A DNA stretch of 64,000 bases from Gloeocapsopsis crepidinum LEGE 06123 (GTDB lineage Bacteria; Cyanobacteriota; Cyanobacteriia; Cyanobacteriales; Chroococcidiopsidaceae): assembly GCF_015207655.1 (NCBI RefSeq), contig NZ_JADEWN010000004.1:62001-126000 (forward strand). The letters run 5' to 3'. This document shows, piece by piece, positions 45,776 to 55,164 of the stretch (within the stretch, counting starts at the first letter, position 1; every line of letters begins with the position of its first letter). The translations under genes were made by a program, and so were the position numbers. Under the pieces are notes generated by a model. That model saw nothing but the letters and a program-made list of their open reading frames with translations, ran no database searches and was not told the DNA's origin.

Positions 45776-45910
45776 GTGTAAACAACGAACATCCTCGCTA
45801 TCAAAAGGGTAGTTGCTTAATCTTCAATTATATCTTTGCAATTCTGTCAAGTTATTAAGCCTTGCGCTGATATAGCTGCGCACTTTATTTGACTCAAGAG
45901 GAGGTTCACC

Positions 45911-47305
45911 TTGACTCAAGACTACAACGCTAATCACCCTCAAACTGTGTCGCGGGAAGAACTACGAGAGTTAGTTCGTATGCAGTTACAGGCGCTATTA
46001 GAGCAGCAAAATTTTCAAGGTGCTAAAACTTTACTTGTCCCTGTACAACCTGTAGACATTGCAGAGGCGATTGAAGGTTTACCAGAAGCCATGCAGGCGA
46101 TCGCATTTCGCTTGCTTTCTAAAGATGAGGCAATAGAAGTCTATGAGTATCTCGATCCGATTATTCAACAAAAGCTGATTGAAGAATTCAAACATCAAGA
46201 TGTCTTGGATATTGTTGACAAAATGTCACCTGACGATCGGGCACGTCTGTTTGATGAATTGCCTGCAAAAATTGTCCGGCGACTGCTAACGCAACTAAGT
46301 CCTGAAGAACGACAAGCAACTTCTTTACTTTTAGGCTATAAACCTAATACTGCTGGGCGGATTATGACCCCAGAGTATATTTCTCTCAAAGAGGGAATGA
46401 CTGTGGCTCAAGCATTAGAGCGCATTCGCAGTGTTGCTAATGTGACTGAAACTATCTATTACTTATACGTTTCAGATGCAGCAAGAAGACTTGTAGGTAT
46501 CCTATCACTTAGGGATCTTGTGACAGCCCAACCCGATCAGACTATTGGCGAGATCATGACACGGGATTCTGTGCACGTCTACACCGAAACTGATCAAGAA
46601 GTAGTTGCGCGTATCATCAAAGATTATGACTTCTTAGCCGTACCCGTTGTAGATGCCGAACGACGCTTAGTTGGGATCGTGACTGTTGATGATGTCATCG
46701 ATATCTTAGAAGAAGAAACTACCGAAGATATTTATACTTTAGGTGGCGTTCAAGCTGGTGGTGGTAATTATTTTCAAACTAACTTATTTACTGTTGCGCG
46801 TAGGCGTGTCGTTTGGTTATTAGTTCTATTGATTACAAATACTGCAACTGCAATCGTCATTCAAAACGAAGAAGAAGTTCTCGAACAAGTTGTGGCACTA
46901 GCAGCGTTTATTCCCTTATTAATTGGCACTGGTGGTAATGTGGGGGCGCAATCTTCTACAGTCGTTATTCGTGGATTGAGTACTAACGAAGTACAGATTA
47001 ACAAGTTTCTCAGAGTCATATCGCGGGAAACTCTTGCCGGCGTAGTTTTGGGAGTCATGCTAGCGGTTGTCGTTACAGTGTGGGCTTACTTTCTTCAGGG
47101 TAATCTTGCTGTGGCGATCGCAGTGGGAGTGAGTTTATTTGCCATTGCTATTTTGGCTTCTTTCGCAGGTTCAGCGCTACCCTTTTTGTTTCGTTCCCTT
47201 AAACTCGATCCCGCTTTGATGTCAGCACCATTTATTACAACTGCAGTTGACGTTTTGGGTGTCTTAATTTATTTGTGGACAGCACGGATAATTCTAGGAT
47301 TGTAA
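45911..47305 (+). CDS. mgtE: magnesium transporter MgtE
   Basis: A 464-aa Mg2+-gated magnesium channel. An N-terminal superhelical domain (about 1-130) is followed by two CBS domains (about 137-255, with RIMTPEYISLKEGMTVAQAL and GEIMTRDSVHVYTETDQEVV), a plug helix, and five membrane helices with FIPLLIGTGGNVGAQSSTVV, the pore signature. Start codon is TTG 45911, supported by AGGAGG at 45899-45904, 6 nt upstream. No Mg riboswitch was recognised in the 135-bp leader. The protein closes when cytosolic Mg2+ binds the N and CBS domains, by analogy with the Thermus enzyme. Confidence 0.95.
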   Translation: MTQDYNANHPQTVSREELRELVRMQLQALLEQQNFQGAKTLLVPVQPVDIAEAIEGLPEAMQAIAFRLLSKDEAIEVYEYLDPIIQQKLIEEFKHQDVLDIVDKMSPDDRARLFDELPAKIVRRLLTQLSPEERQATSLLLGYKPNTAGRIMTPEYISLKEGMTVAQALERIRSVANVTETIYYLYVSDAARRLVGILSLRDLVTAQPDQTIGEIMTRDSVHVYTETDQEVVARIIKDYDFLAVPVVDAERRLVGIVTVDDVIDILEEETTEDIYTLGGVQAGGGNYFQTNLFTVARRRVVWLLVLLITNTATAIVIQNEEEVLEQVVALAAFIPLLIGTGGNVGAQSSTVVIRGLSTNEVQINKFLRVISRETLAGVVLGVMLAVVVTVWAYFLQGNLAVAIAVGVSLFAIAILASFAGSALPFLFRSLKLDPALMSAPFITTAVDVLGVLIYLWTARIILGL

Positions 47306-47447
47306 AGCTTGCGCAACTATGCCCCCTATGGGGATGTTAACCTAGGTATAGTGTCGGTACTTAGTGAGCTATGGACAGCATCGTTGAGCGCTTTGAGTAC
47401 CTACCGTACTAAAAAGTTTACATATTAATTTCATCGAGGAATGTAAA

Positions 47448-48587
47448 TTGGTTGCCATCCCTGAAAAACAGCAACAACAAGTATCTGCTCATTCTAGCAA
47501 TGACCGAGTTGCCGTCTTGCTGATGGGCTACGGCGAAGTCGAAAGTTACGAAGATTTTGCTAACTACAACGAACAAGCTTTAAATTTACTGACCGCTAAA
47601 TTTGCCCCAGTACCAACATGGATTTATCCACCTTTAGCTAAAGTACTAGCGCTGTTTGATCGCCATGAGTGGGATCATCAACACGATCACTTTATCTCAC
47701 CTCATAATGCCATTTTTGAACAGCAACGCGCAGGTATTGAAAAGCACTTGCAACAACAGTGGGGAGATCGCGTTCAAGTATTCAAAGCATTTAACTTCTG
47801 CGCGCCCTTTCTCCCAGAACAAGTCTTAGCCGAGATTAAAGATCGAGGATTTGACAAAATTCTGATTTACCCCTTACTCGTTGTTGATTCAATTTTCACA
47901 AGCGGGATCGCAGTTGAACAAGTCAACAAAGCTTTAGCACTGACTGACGGTGAAGAACACTGGGTCAAAGCTCAACGTTATATTCCCTCTTTTTACAATG
48001 AATCTGCCTATATTGGTTTAATGGCACGTCTTGTTGAGGAAAAAATTGCTAGCGATCTGGCTGCAGCATACCTACCTTCACAAATTGGTATCGTGCTAAT
48101 GAATCACGGCTGTCCGCACAAGGCAAAAGGATTTACTTCTGGAATTACAGAAAGTGAAGCACTATACGAGCAAGTCAGAGAACAATTAATCTACCGCTAT
48201 CCTCTGATTTCTGTAGGCTGGCTGAACCATGACACGCCGCTGATTGAATGGACGCAGCCTAATGCGACAGTAGCTGCAAAAAACTTGATTGAACTTGGTG
48301 CTAAAGCGATCGTGTTTATGCCAATTGGCTTTGCTACCGAAAATCATGAAACTTTACTCGATGTCGATCACATTATTCATGCTCTACAGCGCCAGCATAA
48401 AGATATCACTTATGTGCAAATGCCTTGTGTGAACGACCACCCTGATTTTCTGAAAATGGCTGCAGAATGGGCTAATCCTCAAATTGCTGCTTTACTTTCA
48501 GAGCAAGCGATCGCAGTCAATCCTCACTTAGCAGCAGTACAGGCGCATCACCATCACCACCATCACCACGAACACCATCATCACTAA
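47448..48587 (+). CDS. ferrochelatase-like / CbiX-type metal chelatase with natural poly-His tail
   Basis: A 379-aa chelatase-fold protein related to ferrochelatase (HemH) and sirohydrochlorin chelatases. Two alpha/beta halves are seen: VAVLLMGYGEVESYEDFANY with KILIYPLLVVDSIFTSGIAV, and IGIVLMNHGCPHKAKGFTSG with AKAIVFMPIGFATENHETLL. The conserved His lies in LMNHGCP and the Glu in ENHET. The end is a genomic run of eight His, one Glu and four His, likely to store or deliver Ni, Co, Zn or Fe. The start is TTG 47448, with GAGGAA about 8 nt upstream. Which tetrapyrrole and metal it uses is open. Confidence 0.78.
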   Translation: MVAIPEKQQQQVSAHSSNDRVAVLLMGYGEVESYEDFANYNEQALNLLTAKFAPVPTWIYPPLAKVLALFDRHEWDHQHDHFISPHNAIFEQQRAGIEKHLQQQWGDRVQVFKAFNFCAPFLPEQVLAEIKDRGFDKILIYPLLVVDSIFTSGIAVEQVNKALALTDGEEHWVKAQRYIPSFYNESAYIGLMARLVEEKIASDLAAAYLPSQIGIVLMNHGCPHKAKGFTSGITESEALYEQVREQLIYRYPLISVGWLNHDTPLIEWTQPNATVAAKNLIELGAKAIVFMPIGFATENHETLLDVDHIIHALQRQHKDITYVQMPCVNDHPDFLKMAAEWANPQIAALLSEQAIAVNPHLAAVQAHHHHHHHHEHHHH

Positions 48588-48602
48588 AAATATCTAGCTT
48601 TA

Positions 48603-48624
48603 GGGTAGGCTATCTTGCCTGCCC
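48603..48624. repeat. intergenic hairpin repeat, copy 2
   Basis: GGGTAGGC and GCCTGCCC pair around TATCTT, 15 bp after the chelatase stop codon and between convergent genes. It resembles the reverse complement of the hairpin at 8933-8953. It could serve as a bidirectional terminator. Confidence 0.55.
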
Positions 48625-48631
48625 GAACAAC

Positions 48632-49216
48632 TTACTTAATTCTACTGATCTCAAACAAATCAGAATCATACAGAATAATGCTCCACCCCTGACGCAGTAT
48701 TTTTCCTTCTATTGCCAATTGTTGTAACATTCTTGTCACTGTTACTCTTGTTGAGCCAATTGTATCTGCTATGTCTTGATGAGTAATTGGTAAATCTATC
48801 TGCCGCCCCTGCTCAACATCACAACCAAACTTTTTATTAAGCCAAATTAGGAACTCCCACAATCTCAGTGCAACTGATTCTCTGCGGATGATCCGGATTA
48901 ATTCTTCAGTTTGTTGCATCTGCTGTACAATGTCTTCTAAGATGTTTCCCCATGTATGAGACGGTAAAGCGCTACACTCTACATCAGTCAAGCATTCAAT
49001 CTGAAAAGGGCGAATACGAGATATTGCTTGCCCTACAACTTCACCAGCTCCCCAATAACCTAAGACAATTAACGTACCATCTTCTGTCCACGTAGACGTG
49101 CGTACAATCCCGCGTTCAATTTTCCACAAAACTTCTGTTTGAAGAGGAATCTGTTTCCGGCGACGAAACGTGTACTTCGTAGAGGGTAAAGAAGGCTCTG
49201 AACCTGAGTCTGGCAT
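48632..49216 (-). CDS. Crp/Fnr family transcriptional regulator
   Basis: A 194-aa regulator, short for the family because the front of the cyclic-nucleotide-like domain is trimmed. The sensor part keeps VLWKIERGIVRTSTWTEDGT and LIVLGYWGAGEVVGQAI. The C-terminal winged helix reads LPITHQDIADTIGSTRVTVT followed by RMLQQLAIEGKI. There are no Cys clusters for an iron-sulfur centre, and residues binding cAMP are not evident. It resembles NtcA-like or unclassified cyanobacterial Crp proteins. It is convergent with the chelatase gene. The effector is unknown. Confidence 0.87.
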   Translation of the reverse strand: MPDSGSEPSLPSTKYTFRRRKQIPLQTEVLWKIERGIVRTSTWTEDGTLIVLGYWGAGEVVGQAISRIRPFQIECLTDVECSALPSHTWGNILEDIVQQMQQTEELIRIIRRESVALRLWEFLIWLNKKFGCDVEQGRQIDLPITHQDIADTIGSTRVTVTRMLQQLAIEGKILRQGWSIILYDSDLFEISRIK

Positions 49217-49507
49217 TGCAATACTCTCTCACAGTACGAAAAGTACATCTATTACACTGTTATCACGCTATTGCAGTCTTCTTCGGCAATCAATAGTAAT
49301 TTTACGGAAATATTTAGGTAGATTTCAAAACTCATCAAAAAAAACAATAAAATTACGATTGTGGATTAATTGAATATAAAGCTATAATAGAAAATTTTGT
49401 TATTATCAAAGTCAAGATACCCTGCAAGCAACTGGTCTAAAGTTTTATGATGTTAACTATGACCAATTGCTATAACAGGAAACACATAACCTCAATCAGA
49501 GCTTACG

Positions 49508-50053
49508 CTATGCAACGTCTTGCAGCTTGCGTGTATTTTCTACTAAACTCTGAGCAAATTGATCAAAACGCTGGGAAAGTTTTTCATCTAAAATTTTTCC
49601 ATCAGAACTGAAAGCTTTCCATGCTTGTCCGACTGCAATTTGTTCGGGAATTACCCAAGCGTGTACCCAACGCATAATGACTCGCAAATCATTTAATGCG
49701 TTGCTATTAGACTGACCTCCGAGAACGCTAATCAATCCAACAACTTTGCTATCTAGCTGCTCAAAGCTCATCAGGTCTAGAGCGTTCTTTAGGACACCAC
49801 TTACACTACCGTGATACTCTGGAGTCGCCAAAATTAAGCCGTTAGCATGCTTGACTGTATTCTGCAGTTTGGCTACATCAGGATAGTCTAAATAGTCATC
49901 TCCTCCATCGCAAAATGGTAATTTCATTTGCCTAAGATCGAGAACTTCGACTTCTGTACCCAAAGCCTCAATTCGCCTTGCTGCTAAGCTTAAAGCCAGT
50001 TGGCTATAAGAGTCAGGTCTTAAACTACCACCAATTCCTACAATTTTTACCAT
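49508..50053 (-). CDS. NADPH-dependent FMN reductase
   Basis: A 181-aa flavodoxin-fold reductase. The FMN phosphate loop is GGSLRPDSYSQLAL near the N-terminus, and TPEYHGSVSGVLKNALDLM is the second flavin contact, both typical of the SsuE/chromate-reductase/azoreductase group. It starts at ATG 50053 and has no export signal. Members reduce FMN, quinones or metals such as chromate. Neighbours (a Crp regulator downstream and divergent ftsH) do not suggest a pathway. The fold assignment is firm. Confidence 0.9.
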   Translation of the reverse strand: MVKIVGIGGSLRPDSYSQLALSLAARRIEALGTEVEVLDLRQMKLPFCDGGDDYLDYPDVAKLQNTVKHANGLILATPEYHGSVSGVLKNALDLMSFEQLDSKVVGLISVLGGQSNSNALNDLRVIMRWVHAWVIPEQIAVGQAWKAFSSDGKILDEKLSQRFDQFAQSLVENTRKLQDVA

Positions 50054-50411
50054 TGAATTGCTCCTTGAAGAAGTTTACTAAAACGCTAATTAATCTCGTT
50101 AATACTTAAATACGGTTATCCATCTTCGGAGCAAAATCCTTGATTGAGTGCAATGTCTAAACAGTTCTTTTTCGTCAACTTGTGTAAACGAAGTCGTTAT
50201 GAGTATGGTTTAATTATAGGGAACTTATTACGGTTGTGTCAAATCTCAAGTTATGCCAGCACAAGAAATTGAGCTATTAGTGATACTAGAGGTAGTTATA
50301 GGAAAGCTAAACTAGATCTTGACAAGATACATTTTAAATTTTTATTCACGCTCAGGCAGAACGCTCAAATGCAAGTGCTTGGGTTAAAGCAGTAGACAAA
50401 GGGCAATCAAT
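50054..50411. other. intergenic region between FMN reductase and ftsH
   Basis: A 358-bp divergent spacer that must hold promoters of both genes. No coding frame, hairpin or recognisable operator could be supported. Confidence 0.4.
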
Positions 50412-52298
50412 ATGAGAGGTTCGCAAAAAAAAGCATTGATGCGCCAAAGACCGGCAAGCGGTTTAGCTTTTACTGGTGCGATCGCCGCAGGCTGGATTAT
50501 GTTACAGTCTACGCTCGTGGCAAGCCCAGCACTAGCGCAAAGAAGAGAGCCTAACGCTCTGACATATGGTGAATTACTAGAAAGAATTGATGCAGGTCAA
50601 GTCGAACGAGTTGAAATTGATCCAACTCAACGAGTTGCTAGAGTTCAACTTGAAGGACAACAAGCAGATGCTCCACCGCAAGAGATCCCACTACTCGACC
50701 AAAATCCAGAATTAACTGAAAGACTGCGGGCGAACCAAGTTGATTTTGAAGTAAGGTCTTCTGCTGATAGTAGAGTTGCCATTGGCATCTTGGCAAACTT
50801 GCTATGGATTTTGCCATTGATGGCTTTGATGTTATTGTTTTTACGGCGATCGAGCAACGCATCCAATCAAGCAATGAACTTTGGTAAATCCCGCGCTCGA
50901 TTTCAAATGGAATCAAAAACTGGGATTACCTTTGTTGATGTTGCTGGAATTGAAGAAGCAAAAGAAGAACTACAAGAAGTCGTCACCTTCCTCAAACAAC
51001 CTGAACGCTTTACAGCAATTGGTGCCAGAATTCCCAAAGGTGTGCTGTTAGTCGGACCGCCAGGAACAGGTAAAACACTTCTGGCTAAAGCGATCGCCGG
51101 AGAAGCTGGAGTGCCATTTTTCAGTATTTCTGGTAGCGAATTTGTCGAAATGTTTGTTGGTGTTGGTGCTTCCCGCGTCCGTGACTTATTCAAAAAAGCC
51201 AAAGACAACGCGCCTTGCTTGATCTTCATTGATGAGATTGATGCTGTAGGAAGACAACGCGGAACCGGAATTGGTGGCGGAAACGACGAGCGCGAGCAAA
51301 CTCTCAATCAGCTTCTCACAGAAATGGACGGATTTGAAGGCAATACAGGAATTATCATTATTGCCGCAACGAACCGTCCTGATGTTTTAGATTCTGCATT
51401 ACTGCGTCCTGGAAGATTTGACCGTCAAGTTATTGTGGATGCTCCCGACCTCAAAGGACGTCAAGAAATCCTCCAAGTTCATGCACGAAATAAGAAACTG
51501 GACGCGAATGTGTCATTAGACGCAGTAGCAAGACGGACACCAGGATTTACAGGCGCAGATTTAGCCAACTTGCTCAACGAGGCGGCAATTTTGACAGCCA
51601 GACGACGTAAAGAAGCAATCTCATTGTTAGAGATTGATGATGCGATTGACCGAGTTGTAGCGGGGATGGAAGGAACACCACTAGTCGATAGCAAGAGCAA
51701 ACGCTTAATTGCCTACCACGAAGTAGGTCATGCATTGCTGGCTACGCTCTTAAAAGATCACGATCCCGTGCAGAAAGTTACACTGATTCCACGCGGACAA
51801 GCCAGAGGACTAACATGGTTTACTCCTAATGAAGACCAAGGGTTAATTTCTCGCGCTCAGCTTTTAGCAAGAGTTACTGCAACGCTTGGCGGACGAGCAG
51901 CCGAAGAAATTGTGTTTGGGAAAGAAGAAGTTACAACTGGTGCAGGTCAAGATTTGCAACAACTGACCAACTTAGCAAAGCAGATGGTAACTCGCTTTGG
52001 CATGTCTGACTTAGGTTTGCTTGCACTTGAGAATCAGAACAGCGAGGTCTTTCTAGGGCGCGACTTAATGACTCGCTCAGAATATTCTGAGGAAATTACA
52101 GCACGTGTAGATGCTCAAATTAGGCAGATTATTTCCCATTGCCACCAACAAGCGTTGAAACTTCTTCAAGACAACCGCGTTCTTATGGATCGATTGGTAG
52201 ATTTACTTATCGAACAAGAAACAATTGACGGCGATGAATTTCGGAAAATCGTAGCAGAGTACAAGCAATCTCAACAAGATGTACTTGTTGCTAGTTGA
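50412..52298 (+). CDS. ftsH: ATP-dependent zinc metalloprotease FtsH
   Basis: A 628-aa hexameric membrane AAA protease that removes damaged membrane proteins such as photosystem II D1. An N-terminal hydrophobic segment (about 18-42, ending ASPALA) may be a cleaved or anchoring signal. A second membrane helix is at about 124-144. Walker A is GPPGTGKT at 215-222, then [16 protein letters not shown], the second region of homology [20 protein letters not shown], and zinc site HEVGH at about 436-440. It belongs to the cyanobacterial FtsH2/FtsH4-like group. A clear terminator follows. The longer, proline/alanine-ended leader differs from Synechocystis FtsH2. Confidence 0.96.
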   Translation: MRGSQKKALMRQRPASGLAFTGAIAAGWIMLQSTLVASPALAQRREPNALTYGELLERIDAGQVERVEIDPTQRVARVQLEGQQADAPPQEIPLLDQNPELTERLRANQVDFEVRSSADSRVAIGILANLLWILPLMALMLLFLRRSSNASNQAMNFGKSRARFQMESKTGITFVDVAGIEEAKEELQEVVTFLKQPERFTAIGARIPKGVLLVGPPGTGKTLLAKAIAGEAGVPFFSISGSEFVEMFVGVGASRVRDLFKKAKDNAPCLIFIDEIDAVGRQRGTGIGGGNDEREQTLNQLLTEMDGFEGNTGIIIIAATNRPDVLDSALLRPGRFDRQVIVDAPDLKGRQEILQVHARNKKLDANVSLDAVARRTPGFTGADLANLLNEAAILTARRRKEAISLLEIDDAIDRVVAGMEGTPLVDSKSKRLIAYHEVGHALLATLLKDHDPVQKVTLIPRGQARGLTWFTPNEDQGLISRAQLLARVTATLGGRAAEEIVFGKEEVTTGAGQDLQQLTNLAKQMVTRFGMSDLGLLALENQNSEVFLGRDLMTRSEYSEEITARVDAQIRQIISHCHQQALKLLQDNRVLMDRLVDLLIEQETIDGDEFRKIVAEYKQSQQDVLVAS

Positions 52299-52324
52299 TG
52301 ACAACTAGAATACTCTGAAAGTTG

Positions 52325-52360
52325 AAAGCCGATAAGTTTCATAGAACTCATCGGCTTTTT
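52325..52360 (+). terminator. rho-independent terminator of ftsH
   Basis: AAAGCCGATAAGTT pairs with AACTCATCGGCTTT around CATAG, followed by a T run at 52356-52360. It lies 27 bp after the ftsH stop codon and fits an intrinsic terminator well. Confidence 0.85.
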
Positions 52361-52475
52361 GTCAAGGTTGTGAAATAAAAAGAAATTTATTAAGACTTTT
52401 AGTTGTTCTTTTCTGACTTGAACCAAGTACACAATTTCCTACGTGCTCTGTTCAAAGCATAGAATAGGTAACAAA

Positions 52476-53144
52476 TTATTGAATTTTGGCTGAAGATTGT
52501 AGCGATCTCCCTGATTGCTGAGCATACATAGCTCTCAGAACAAGTGCGGGATCTACATAATTATTTGCGTACTTAAGTCCCCAGTGAAGATGAGGACCTG
52601 TAGTTCGTCCAGTCATTCCTATTCGACCAATTCGTACGCCACTGTTAATATACTGACCCTCCCAAATTTGAATTCCACCCTCACGGTCAATGAAGTAGCG
52701 ATTACCACCTTGAGCTTCAACATGACCTTTCATATGACAATAGGTATGTTCCCAATCACCTGATCGAACAACAATATGAGTTCCACAAGCTGTACGATCC
52801 GAGACTTTAATAACTTTTCCTGACCACCAGTTACGAATATAGCTTCCTTGGGGTGCTGCAAAGTCTAGCCCTCTATGAAACTCCCATCCTGACCCACCAG
52901 TAGCAGAACGACGATAACCAAAGGGAGAAGAATAAGCTTGAAAATTTTCTACAGGGAATGAGGCGCTTTGCCAAGTACTACTTGTGGCAACCTGGTTTTG
53001 TTCAGCAGCGACAGCTTGAGTCATGTGTTGTTGCCAAATCAAGCTTGATGCACTCAATATTCCTAATACAGCAAGCAAAAGACTTTTTTTAAAACGAGCA
53101 CGAATTTTCAGGGGTTGACGACTAGATGCAGACGCTTGCTTCAT
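52476..53144 (-). CDS. M23 family metallopeptidase (LytM-like)
   Basis: A 222-aa secreted peptidase. A basic N-terminus and a hydrophobic segment (LLLAVLGILSASSLIW) form a signal peptide ending near AVAA. The catalytic domain has HRGLDFAAPQG with zinc ligands His and Asp, GTHIVVRSGDWEHTYCHMKG, and HLHWGL with the last zinc His. It should cut peptide cross-bridges of peptidoglycan in the periplasm. There are no LysM or SH3 anchors, so it is a minimal form. It is convergent with ftsH across the terminator. Start ATG 53144 is followed by several Lys/Arg codons, as expected. Confidence 0.9.
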   Translation of the reverse strand: MKQASASSRQPLKIRARFKKSLLLAVLGILSASSLIWQQHMTQAVAAEQNQVATSSTWQSASFPVENFQAYSSPFGYRRSATGGSGWEFHRGLDFAAPQGSYIRNWWSGKVIKVSDRTACGTHIVVRSGDWEHTYCHMKGHVEAQGGNRYFIDREGGIQIWEGQYINSGVRIGRIGMTGRTTGPHLHWGLKYANNYVDPALVLRAMYAQQSGRSLQSSAKIQ

Positions 53145-53858
53145 ACTTTCACTCCTTAATGTAGATATCCGTCTTCGGTTAGTAGCTTTGACAATTCATC
53201 ATCTGTATTATCTTTTTGATTTGGCAATACTAATAGCCTTATCAGTTTGAATAATCATTTGATAATCATTTTTACTCTGTACAAAGAGCGATCGCCTGTT
53301 TAACAACAAACAACTGTGAATCCTTCAAAGAACTATTGAGTTTCCTGAAAAAGCAAAAGTTCCCTTCCCTGATGACAACACTTTTTATCATTTTTTAACG
53401 ATGTCTTTTTATAGACGAGGCTATGATTAACTTTTGTTAAGTAACCTGTTATAGCAGACATTAAAAGAAATTAGCGTCAGATCCACTTGTTATCCAAGCG
53501 CAATTCTACTGATAAATTTTGCTAAATTTATACTAAAAAGCTACTACTAAAGCCGGAAATATACGGTAGTAAAATAGACTAATTCTGTGTCTATAATTAA
53601 GGAATTTACTAAATTCTGATTGAAGCTAAAAATTCAGTAAGTTTAGTTTAAGTATTTTGTTTTGCTTTGAATTGACAATTGAAAAGACGTACATCTTGAT
53701 TGAAATTAACGCGAATGAGAAAGATAGGTGCAGCCTTCCTATTGATGTCGTGATTGAATCACGAGCTACTTCTACCAATATCAGCTCGTTACGTCAGTCT
53801 CCACTGTCGTATTCTTGCAAAACAGTATGGATCTATCTGCTTTTATCTAGTATTGAAG
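53145..53858. other. long intergenic region before tRNA-Leu
   Basis: About 714 bp with no supported protein gene. A 76-codon frame at 53657-53887 runs into the tRNA and has no ribosome site or family signal. The left part holds the M23 promoter and a HIP1 site near 53289. The rest is AT-rich, with no recognisable structured RNA. Confidence 0.4.
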
Positions 53859-53942
53859 TGGGCAGGAGGAGAATCGAACTCCTATGACCGCAAGGTCGCC
53901 ACATTTTGAGTGTGGTGCGTCTACCAGTTTCGCCACCCGCCC
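53859..53942 (-). tRNA. tRNA-Leu (CAA)
   Basis: The minus strand folds as a class-II tRNA. Acceptor GGGCGGG pairs with CCTGCCC, the D-arm has TGGCGAAACTGGTAGACGC, the anticodon arm is CCACA-CTCAAAA-TGTGG with anticodon CAA, there is a long variable arm, and GTTCGATTC is the T-loop. CCA is not encoded. The end of the M48 peptidase gene overlaps its first 22 bases. Confidence 0.95.
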
Positions 53943-54793
53943 TTGGGTGCAGCTTTATGATTATAGTGCATAGTGTGACTTTCTAACAAGTTTTGATAAT
54001 CTCGACTTGATGCCCAGCGATCTATTTCTCTTGCGCGTAGTACTGGTAATGGATGAGTTAATTGAGATGTCCGCGCTGATTTTAAGACTTCTCCCATTTC
54101 AGTATTACTGATATCGTCATAGGCACGTGCTTGAGCGAGAAAAGCATCTAAATTGAGTTGCGGTGCTAGTGTTGGCGAACCGCCAGACAACTTCATCAAA
54201 AGTGACATCACAATTTTGGGATCTTGAGTTGCAAGTAATGCCGCGCGATCGCACGTAAATTCTGCACATCTTACCCACTCTAAAAGTTGTGCTTGCAGTG
54301 CTTGAGCAACAAAGCCACCAAAATTTGGTAACTGCCCTGCTGCTAAGACCACCAAATTTACTAAGGTAAGATACACTCCATGATCGCATTTAAGATGACC
54401 TAATTCATGAGCAATAACTGCTTGAATTTCCTCTGGAGTCAGCAACTCTAACAAAGAAGTATGTATGACAATAAATGGCTGCTTTCCACGCATAGCAAAC
54501 GTGTAAGCATTGGGTACTGGATGTTGACGGACATACAATTGTGGTGGTTCAAGATCCAATACTCGACAAGCTTCTACTAGCAGCTTGTGAAACTGAGGTA
54601 GTTGTTGCTCTCCCACCAGAATACTTGAGGCAATATTTTCTACATAAAAAAACTGTTCTGCCATTTGCCCTAGCAGATTACGCACTAAAATATCAACGCC
54701 AGGAATCTGCTTGAGAGCTTTGGTGGCTTCTAAATCTAATGGATGACGAAACTCGTCGGCTTTTAAACCAATTAGCTGAATTGTAGAAAACAT
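53921..54793 (-). CDS. M48 family metallopeptidase (HtpX/Ste24-like)
   Basis: A 290-aa zinc peptidase with HELGH at 129-133 (VIAHELGHLKCDH) and the third-ligand Glu in the helix CAEFTCDRAALLATQDP. Unlike HtpX it has only a weak central hydrophobic stretch (YLTLVNLVVLAAGQLPNFGG). Such small M48 proteins are frequent in cyanobacteria and may act in membrane-protein quality control. Start is ATG 54793. The C-terminus AAPKGGWRNW is encoded by the first bases of the downstream tRNA-Leu on the same strand. Hence the mRNA could include or be cut by tRNA 5' processing. Confidence 0.9.
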   Translation of the reverse strand: MFSTIQLIGLKADEFRHPLDLEATKALKQIPGVDILVRNLLGQMAEQFFYVENIASSILVGEQQLPQFHKLLVEACRVLDLEPPQLYVRQHPVPNAYTFAMRGKQPFIVIHTSLLELLTPEEIQAVIAHELGHLKCDHGVYLTLVNLVVLAAGQLPNFGGFVAQALQAQLLEWVRCAEFTCDRAALLATQDPKIVMSLLMKLSGGSPTLAPQLNLDAFLAQARAYDDISNTEMGEVLKSARTSQLTHPLPVLRAREIDRWASSRDYQNLLESHTMHYNHKAAPKGGWRNW

Positions 54794-55164
54794 GCGTCGT
54801 TTTAGCTTGAGAAAGAATAAAGGAATTGCTGCTAGGTGTGACTAGCCTAATGCGATGTTATGTGTTCAGTATAACGAACAAAGCTTTTCCACTAAGGTTT
54901 GACAATCATTTACTACAAGCACTTGAAAAGCTATAGGCAAGTACAAAGACATTGCCAGTTCAAGTCTAGCCTCTTGTATTGGTCGATAAACCTACCCGAC
55001 TTCCGGTATACACTAAATGTCAAATCTTTACTGATCTCAGCGTATTTTCATTTAAGATATAGCGCTCATAGTATAGTTAAAACCTGAAGTCAGTAGTCGT
55101 AAAACCACATAGATGACACCAAAAGTGGAAAAAACTTGCTAGTTCTTCTACAGCTACAAAAATG
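54794..55164. other. intergenic region between M48 and murA genes
   Basis: A 371-bp spacer upstream of the M48 gene and downstream of murA. A 62-codon frame at 54899-55087 has no supporting signal. No hairpin terminator with a U-tract was found. Confidence 0.35.

Noticed and set aside
45776-45910. Magnesium riboswitch before mgtE
   Set aside because: The 135-bp leader is too short and shows none of the conserved helices expected for an M-box.
53657-53887. 76-codon plus-strand reading frame between the M23 gene and tRNA-Leu
   Set aside because: It runs into the tRNA gene, has no ribosome binding site, and its composition resembles random AT-rich sequence.
54899-55087. 62-codon plus-strand reading frame upstream of the M48 gene
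   Set aside because: No ribosome site, no recognisable family and no operon context.
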